Shown in pieces: positions 44,018-47,583 of a stretch of DNA of 47,583 nucleotides. The notes under the pieces were generated by a model. The model saw only the letters and a list, made by a program, of their open reading frames with translations, was not told the origin of the DNA and ran no database searches. The translations under genes and the position numbers were made by a program. This DNA comes from Bacteroidales bacterium (GTDB taxonomy: Bacteria > Bacteroidota > Bacteroidia > Bacteroidales > UBA932): NCBI GenBank assembly GCA_017627955.1, contig JAGAFU010000026.1:1-47583 (forward strand), read 5' to 3'. How positions within the stretch are numbered: position 1 is the stretch's first letter; every line of letters begins with the position of its first letter.

Positions 44018-44158
44018 ATGGAAACCTTAGAGAGACTGAATTACGAAGCCCCTTCATGCGAGGAGATCCGCATCCGCGTGGAGGCTGGTATCCTGACAAT
44101 GAGCGGTCGGGATAACGAAGGAGAACTTGGAGGTTACTGGGATGATGACGAAGGATAA
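44018..44158 (+). CDS. 46-residue peptide, leader gene of Ig/FISUMP lipoprotein
   Basis: The ORF starts METLERLNYEAPSCEEIRIR and continues with VEAGILTMSGRD, ending in a Gly/Asp/Glu-rich tail (GGYWDDDEG). It lies 13 nt before the lipoprotein ATG, with the Shine-Dalgarno-like AGGAGG of the latter directly after its stop. Its Tyr-x-Ala-Pro-x-x-Glu-Glu-Ile ... Leu-Thr centre aligns with the 40-residue peptide at 30709-30831. No signal peptide is present. The single Cys and acidic C-terminus are noteworthy. A regulatory, chaperone or precursor-peptide role can only be guessed. Confidence 0.68.
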   Translation: METLERLNYEAPSCEEIRIRVEAGILTMSGRDNEGELGGYWDDDEG

Positions 44159-44171
44159 TAGGAGGACCGTT

Positions 44172-47100
44172 ATGAAAAGGATCAATTACATTTTGGCAGC
44201 CTTAATTATGATGCTTGCCGGTTCTTGCTCCAGGATGGAGGAGAACATCATCGGAAACGACCCGGTTCAAGGTTCAAAACTTACGTTCAAGGCGACCAAC
44301 GGGGATAATCCCGAGACGAAGACCGTCCGTCAGGACGACGGCAGTATATGGTGGTCGAAGAACGACGCCATCAATGTGTTCTGCGGCAACGCCAAAGGAC
44401 AGTTCACGACGGACATCAGCGCGCCTGCGGCCACTGCCTCTTTTACTGGAACGCTTGAAGGGGACGCCGGGGATGCCTCCGTCTATTGGGGCGTGTACCC
44501 GTACAATGAGAGCAACAGCTTCGACGGTACTGGCGTGACCCTTACGATCCCCCCGGAGCAGAAGGGTGTCCCCGGAACCTTCGCCGACAAACTGAACCCA
44601 AGCGTGGCACGTTCAGAGACAGAATCGCTGTCGTTCTACAACGTGGGAAGTTGGTTTGTCTTCACCGTTGCGGGCGAAGGAATCACATCCGCTACCTTCA
44701 AGGGAAACAACGACGAAACAATCGCTGGTAAGGTCAAGGTCACAATGGACTCCGAGGGAAAGCCCGTCGCCGAGGTTCTCGAAGGAGTAAAGGCCATCAC
44801 CATCACTCCGGAAGACGGCGGCTCTTTTACGCCTGACAAGAAGTATCGCATTGTCCTGCTTCCCCAGACCATGGAGAAGGGATACACCATCACCCTTTAC
44901 AAAGGGAATCAGTCAACCGACTGCACCGTGACGAAAGAATCTGCTTTCGAGCGTTCCAAGTTCCGCGGAAAACACACGGTCGACAGTGGCAATTGGCATG
45001 GTGAATATATTGACATGGGTGAAGGCCAGTTATGGGCAACCATGAATATCGGTGCAACCTCTGAGACGGAGGTGGGGTCTTATTTCGCATGGGGAGAGAC
45101 GGAATCCAAGGCTAGTTACGGATGGGACAATTATGCCTGGGGAGAAAACGAGACAGGTCTCACCAAATATGTCCTGCAGAGTTCATACGGCACGGTGGAC
45201 AATCTGTCCGTTCTCGTGCCTTCTGACGATGCTGCCACGGCTGCCTGGGGCGAAGGGTGGCGAACACCGACCATGACGGAATGGATGTGGCTCTATGATA
45301 ATTGCGACAAGTCCATTGAGACAGTTGACGGCGTGACGGGATTCAGGTACACCAGCCGCATTGAAGGATACACCTCCAACAGTATCTTTATACCCGAAGC
45401 AAAGTATTATGATGGCTTATCGTTGGTAGAAGGTGAATCCAAGGTGTCATACTATTGGTCTTCTTCGCTTAATAGCGTGAACAGTGGTTATGCTCAGTCA
45501 ATGGGCCTGTCCCAGACCTACGATATCCTGAATGGGACAACTCCGAAATACCGTTATCAGGGTCTCCCCGTCAGGGCAGTGTGCATTCCTCCGATTCCGG
45601 TTACAGGTATCAATTTAAACAAGTCCTCCATCAGTATGGAGCTTGGAGATACTCCTATAACGCTAGGCGCTACAGTGTCACCTGAGAATGCCACGAACCA
45701 GACAATACTCTGGTCAAGTTCAGACGAATCCATTGCTGGTGTCAACATAAACGGCAACGTATGCAACGTTTACCCTGCGGGGGTCGGAACGGCCACGATT
45801 ACCGCCAAGACGGCAGACGGTGGTTATACGGCTACTTGCAGGGTGACAGTAACGGGTGTCCCGACGACGGGAGTGACGTTGGACAAAACCAGTCTTATTC
45901 TTTCTCCTGGAGAACGTTATGTCTTGACCGCGACCGTCCTTCCCTCTAATGCTTCTGTCAAGACCGTAAGATGGTCCAGCAGTAATCCGACGGATGTCTA
46001 TGTAAGTGAATCGGGAGAGGTGATTGCTCTGGCGGAAAACGGATCCTCCATCATTACCGTCACGACTGATTACGGCGGCTACACTGCCACTTGTGAGGTG
46101 ACGGTTGTGTATGTTCCTGTCACGAGTGTGACACTGGACAAAACCAGTCTGACCCTTCCAATCGGTGAAAGCTATACTTCGACGGCAACGACGTATCCGG
46201 CAGATGCCTCTAATCCTGTCGTTAATTGGTCAACCAGCGATGAATCTGTCGCAACAGTTGATTACAACGGGACCATAACTGCGGTGGAGGATTGCCGGGG
46301 TGGTACAGCAACCATTACTGCTTCATGCGAGGGAGGAACAGTCACAGCCTCCTGCGTGGTAACGGTGACGGTTCCTGTGACAGAGGTGGTGTTATACACT
46401 GATGAGCTATCCCTTGTTATTGGAAGCACATTTCAGCTCGAGGCTTCCGTTCGGCCCATATATGCAACTAACCAGAACATTTTATGGAGTAGTTCTGATG
46501 AGTCCGTGGCTTCGGTGAATTCAAACGGATTAGTAACTGCATTGAAGATTGGTTCTACAATCATTTCGGCGATTAGCGAGGATGGAAGATACATAGATAA
46601 CTGTTGGATCTATGTGAATCCCGCTGAAATTAACGGTCATGCTTATGTGGAGATGGGAGTCACCTCAGCGGACGGCAAGGTCCTCAAGTGGGCAACCATG
46701 AACGTTGGTGCAACCTCCGAAACGGATTATGGTGATTACTTCGCATGGGGCGAGACAACACCATATTACAGTAGCCTGGAGCCGCTGACGTGGAAGGATG
46801 GAAAGAGCGCAGGTTATGCGTGGGAGTCCTATTTTGACACAAATGACAACGGTTCTACCTTTACGAAGTACAAGTACACTGGCGACAATATTATGACGCT
46901 TGAATCCGAGGATGATGCCGCTACGGTGAACTGGGGCAGCACATGGAGGATGCCTACGTATGATGAGTGGACTCAGTTGTGGAAAAAGAGTAATTTCACC
47001 TGGGAATGGGATTCAAACAGAAAGGGAGTAACAGTAACAAGTAAAATGGAAGGATATGTAGGAAATCAAATCTTCCTTCCCGCCGCCGGCTACTGGAATG

Positions 47101-47264
47101 GTACCTACCTCAGCGGTGCCGGCTCCGGCGGGTACTCCTGGTCTACCTCCCTGTACGAGAGCTACTCGGACCGCGCAAGGCGCGTGTACTTCTATTCCGG
47201 AGGGGTGCTCGGGAACTACAGCGCCCGCTGCTACGGGTTGACGGTCCGTCCCGTTTCAGAATAA
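44172..47264 (+). CDS. Fimbrillin-like/Ig-like/FISUMP lipoprotein, probable DGR target
   Basis: A 1030-residue surface lipoprotein. The ATG used is preceded by AGGAGG at 6 nt and opens a signal with lipobox LAGSC. Residues about 30-270 are fimbrillin/Mfa-like (KLTFKATNGDNPETKT, SIWWSKNDAINVFCG). A first FISUMP-type domain (about 275-470) begins YIDMGEGQLWATMNIGATSE. Four bacterial Ig-like (BIG_2) domains follow (about 475-815), each with a V-T-G/S-V-T-L-D-K-T-S-type start and WSSSDES core. A second FISUMP domain closes the protein (about 820-1030). Its last 60 residues are coded mostly by NNC codons (TAC, AGC, GGC, CGC, TGC, GAC), as in the variable region of DGR target proteins; the matching end of the first domain lacks this bias. 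Display on the outer membrane with a diversifiable ligand-binding tip is the inference. Confidence 0.85.
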   Translation: MKRINYILAALIMMLAGSCSRMEENIIGNDPVQGSKLTFKATNGDNPETKTVRQDDGSIWWSKNDAINVFCGNAKGQFTTDISAPAATASFTGTLEGDAGDASVYWGVYPYNESNSFDGTGVTLTIPPEQKGVPGTFADKLNPSVARSETESLSFYNVGSWFVFTVAGEGITSATFKGNNDETIAGKVKVTMDSEGKPVAEVLEGVKAITITPEDGGSFTPDKKYRIVLLPQTMEKGYTITLYKGNQSTDCTVTKESAFERSKFRGKHTVDSGNWHGEYIDMGEGQLWATMNIGATSETEVGSYFAWGETESKASYGWDNYAWGENETGLTKYVLQSSYGTVDNLSVLVPSDDAATAAWGEGWRTPTMTEWMWLYDNCDKSIETVDGVTGFRYTSRIEGYTSNSIFIPEAKYYDGLSLVEGESKVSYYWSSSLNSVNSGYAQSMGLSQTYDILNGTTPKYRYQGLPVRAVCIPPIPVTGINLNKSSISMELGDTPITLGATVSPENATNQTILWSSSDESIAGVNINGNVCNVYPAGVGTATITAKTADGGYTATCRVTVTGVPTTGVTLDKTSLILSPGERYVLTATVLPSNASVKTVRWSSSNPTDVYVSESGEVIALAENGSSIITVTTDYGGYTATCEVTVVYVPVTSVTLDKTSLTLPIGESYTSTATTYPADASNPVVNWSTSDESVATVDYNGTITAVEDCRGGTATITASCEGGTVTASCVVTVTVPVTEVVLYTDELSLVIGSTFQLEASVRPIYATNQNILWSSSDESVASVNSNGLVTALKIGSTIISAISEDGRYIDNCWIYVNPAEINGHAYVEMGVTSADGKVLKWATMNVGATSETDYGDYFAWGETTPYYSSLEPLTWKDGKSAGYAWESYFDTNDNGSTFTKYKYTGDNIMTLESEDDAATVNWGSTWRMPTYDEWTQLWKKSNFTWEWDSNRKGVTVTSKMEGYVGNQIFLPAAGYWNGTYLSGAGSGGYSWSTSLYESYSDRARRVYFYSGGVLGNYSARCYGLTVRPVSE
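47076..47251 (+). other. Candidate DGR variable repeat (VR)
   Basis: The segment runs from the Leu-Pro-Ala-Ala-Gly-Tyr codons to Leu-Thr-Val-Arg-Pro. At positions that in related C-type-lectin-like domains are Asn-rich, the codons are TAC, AGC, GGC, TCC, CGC, GAC, TGC and CTC. All of these can arise from AAC by change of its adenines. The 3' end (GGGTTGACGGTCCGTCCCGT) is poor in adenine, like an initiation-of-mutagenic-homing site. No template repeat is present in the window. Confidence 0.7.
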
Positions 47265-47265
47265 T

Positions 47266-47295
47266 GGCTTGCATGGGCTATCTGCCCGGCAAGCC
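47266..47295 (+). other. Hairpin directly after the candidate VR
   Basis: GGCTTGC pairs with GCAAGCC, and inside a small AT/G bulge GGGC pairs with GCCC around the loop TATCT. It starts 1 nt after the stop codon. It has no T-tract. DGR targets in phage and bacteria carry a hairpin or cruciform at this position. Confidence 0.65.
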
Positions 47296-47329
47296 AACTG
47301 ACTGCGGATGCGGACAAATCTTACAAGCA

Positions 47330-47379
47330 CTGCCGCCATCTCGATCGAAAGGGATGGCGGCAGTTGCTTTTGTTTCTTT
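47330..47379 (+). terminator. Terminator of the Ig/FISUMP lipoprotein gene
   Basis: CTGCCGCCATC and GATGGCGGCAG form a perfect 11-bp stem with a 12-nt loop, followed by TTGCTTTTGTTTCTTT. Confidence 0.85.
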
Positions 47380-47408
47380 CCGGGAGTAAGCCTCCGATGA
47401 ACTGCATA

Positions 47409-47466
47409 TTGTGGCCAGGAGAGATTCTGGCTACATTTGCAAAAAGGTAAGCATCTTTTAGATTTG
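47409..47466 (+). promoter_or_regulatory. Overlapping tandem promoters pointing out of the window
   Basis: TTG (47409-47411), 20 nt, TACATTTG (47432-47439) is one candidate. The TTTG of that -7 element is itself followed after 19 nt by TAGATTTG (47459-47466), making a second. No ORF begins in the remaining 117 nt, so the gene they drive lies beyond the right edge. Confidence 0.6.
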
Positions 47467-47583
47467 CACCGTGATTCCAATATGGAGGTTGCGGTGTACT
47501 TTTTATATTTGCTTTTGATGTGAGAAGGATGGTGCGGATGAACTACTTTTTGGTCTAGACCTCATGTCGACAGGGTGTATTAG

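Noticed and set aside
45420-45595. A second DGR variable repeat at the end of the first FISUMP domain
   Set aside because: Codons are ordinary (AAT, GTG, TCA, AAA and others), with no NNC concentration at Asn positions.
47265-47583. DGR template repeat in the last 300 bases of the window
   Set aside because: No adenine-rich near-copy of the candidate variable segment is visible here or elsewhere in the window.

Overview
This 47.6 kb window comes from a member of the Bacteroidota, most likely order Bacteroidales; genus cannot be decided from the sequence. The evidence is the many outer-membrane-type lipoproteins with fimbrillin-like N-termini, BspA-type leucine-rich repeats and FISUMP domains, the recurrent TTTG-N19-TAnnTTTG promoter form, the Ala/Glu-rich tail on ribosomal protein S16, and the order tRNA-Thr/Tyr/Gly/Thr-tuf-tRNA-Trp-secE-nusG-rplKAJL-rpoBC. 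Base composition is moderately GC-rich over most of the window.

Layout. (1) 1-3149, minus: a cluster of a beta-helix carbohydrate-binding lipoprotein, a small secreted protein, a VTC-type polyphosphate polymerase homologue and the first codons of a further gene (probably DUF4956). (2) 3186-16258, minus: the transcription/translation super-operon, from a promoter at 16228-16258 to a terminator after rpoC, with an attenuator-like hairpin between rplL and rpoB. (3) 16240-19283, minus: dxs followed by a membrane/SUFU-domain fusion. (4) 19317-24257: two related MFS transporters that converge on a REP-associated tyrosine transposase (RAYT) gene, which is bracketed by two arrays of 32-bp palindromes. 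(5) 24303-30831, minus: a 40-residue peptide gene followed by two paralogous fimbrillin-like/LRR lipoproteins. (6) 31281-37853, plus: a lysine/diaminopimelate operon (dapE-like peptidase, lysC, dapB, dapA, dapD, dapF) and a lipoprotein. (7) 37857-43403, minus: rpsP-rimM running directly into a PHP protein, a bifunctional aldolase/dehydrogenase and a double-domain class II aldolase. (8) 43431-47583, plus: tRNA-Leu, a 46-residue peptide gene and a large Ig-like/FISUMP lipoprotein.

The most interesting parts are these. The last lipoprotein ends in a segment that looks like the variable repeat of a diversity-generating retroelement (DGR): dense NNC codons at positions where related domains carry Asn, a GC-rich 3' boundary, and a hairpin 1 nt after the stop codon. 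The template repeat and reverse transcriptase would have to lie outside the window, most likely to the right. The RAYT with its two palindrome arrays looks like an intact REP-generating unit. A second palindromic repeat (core CTCCGCTCA) has entered two genes in frame, adding loops to an MFS transporter and a surface insertion to the DapE-like enzyme. Finally, two unrelated surface-lipoprotein operons each begin with a tiny gene whose products resemble each other.

All assignments come from reading the sequence and recalling families; no database search was possible.
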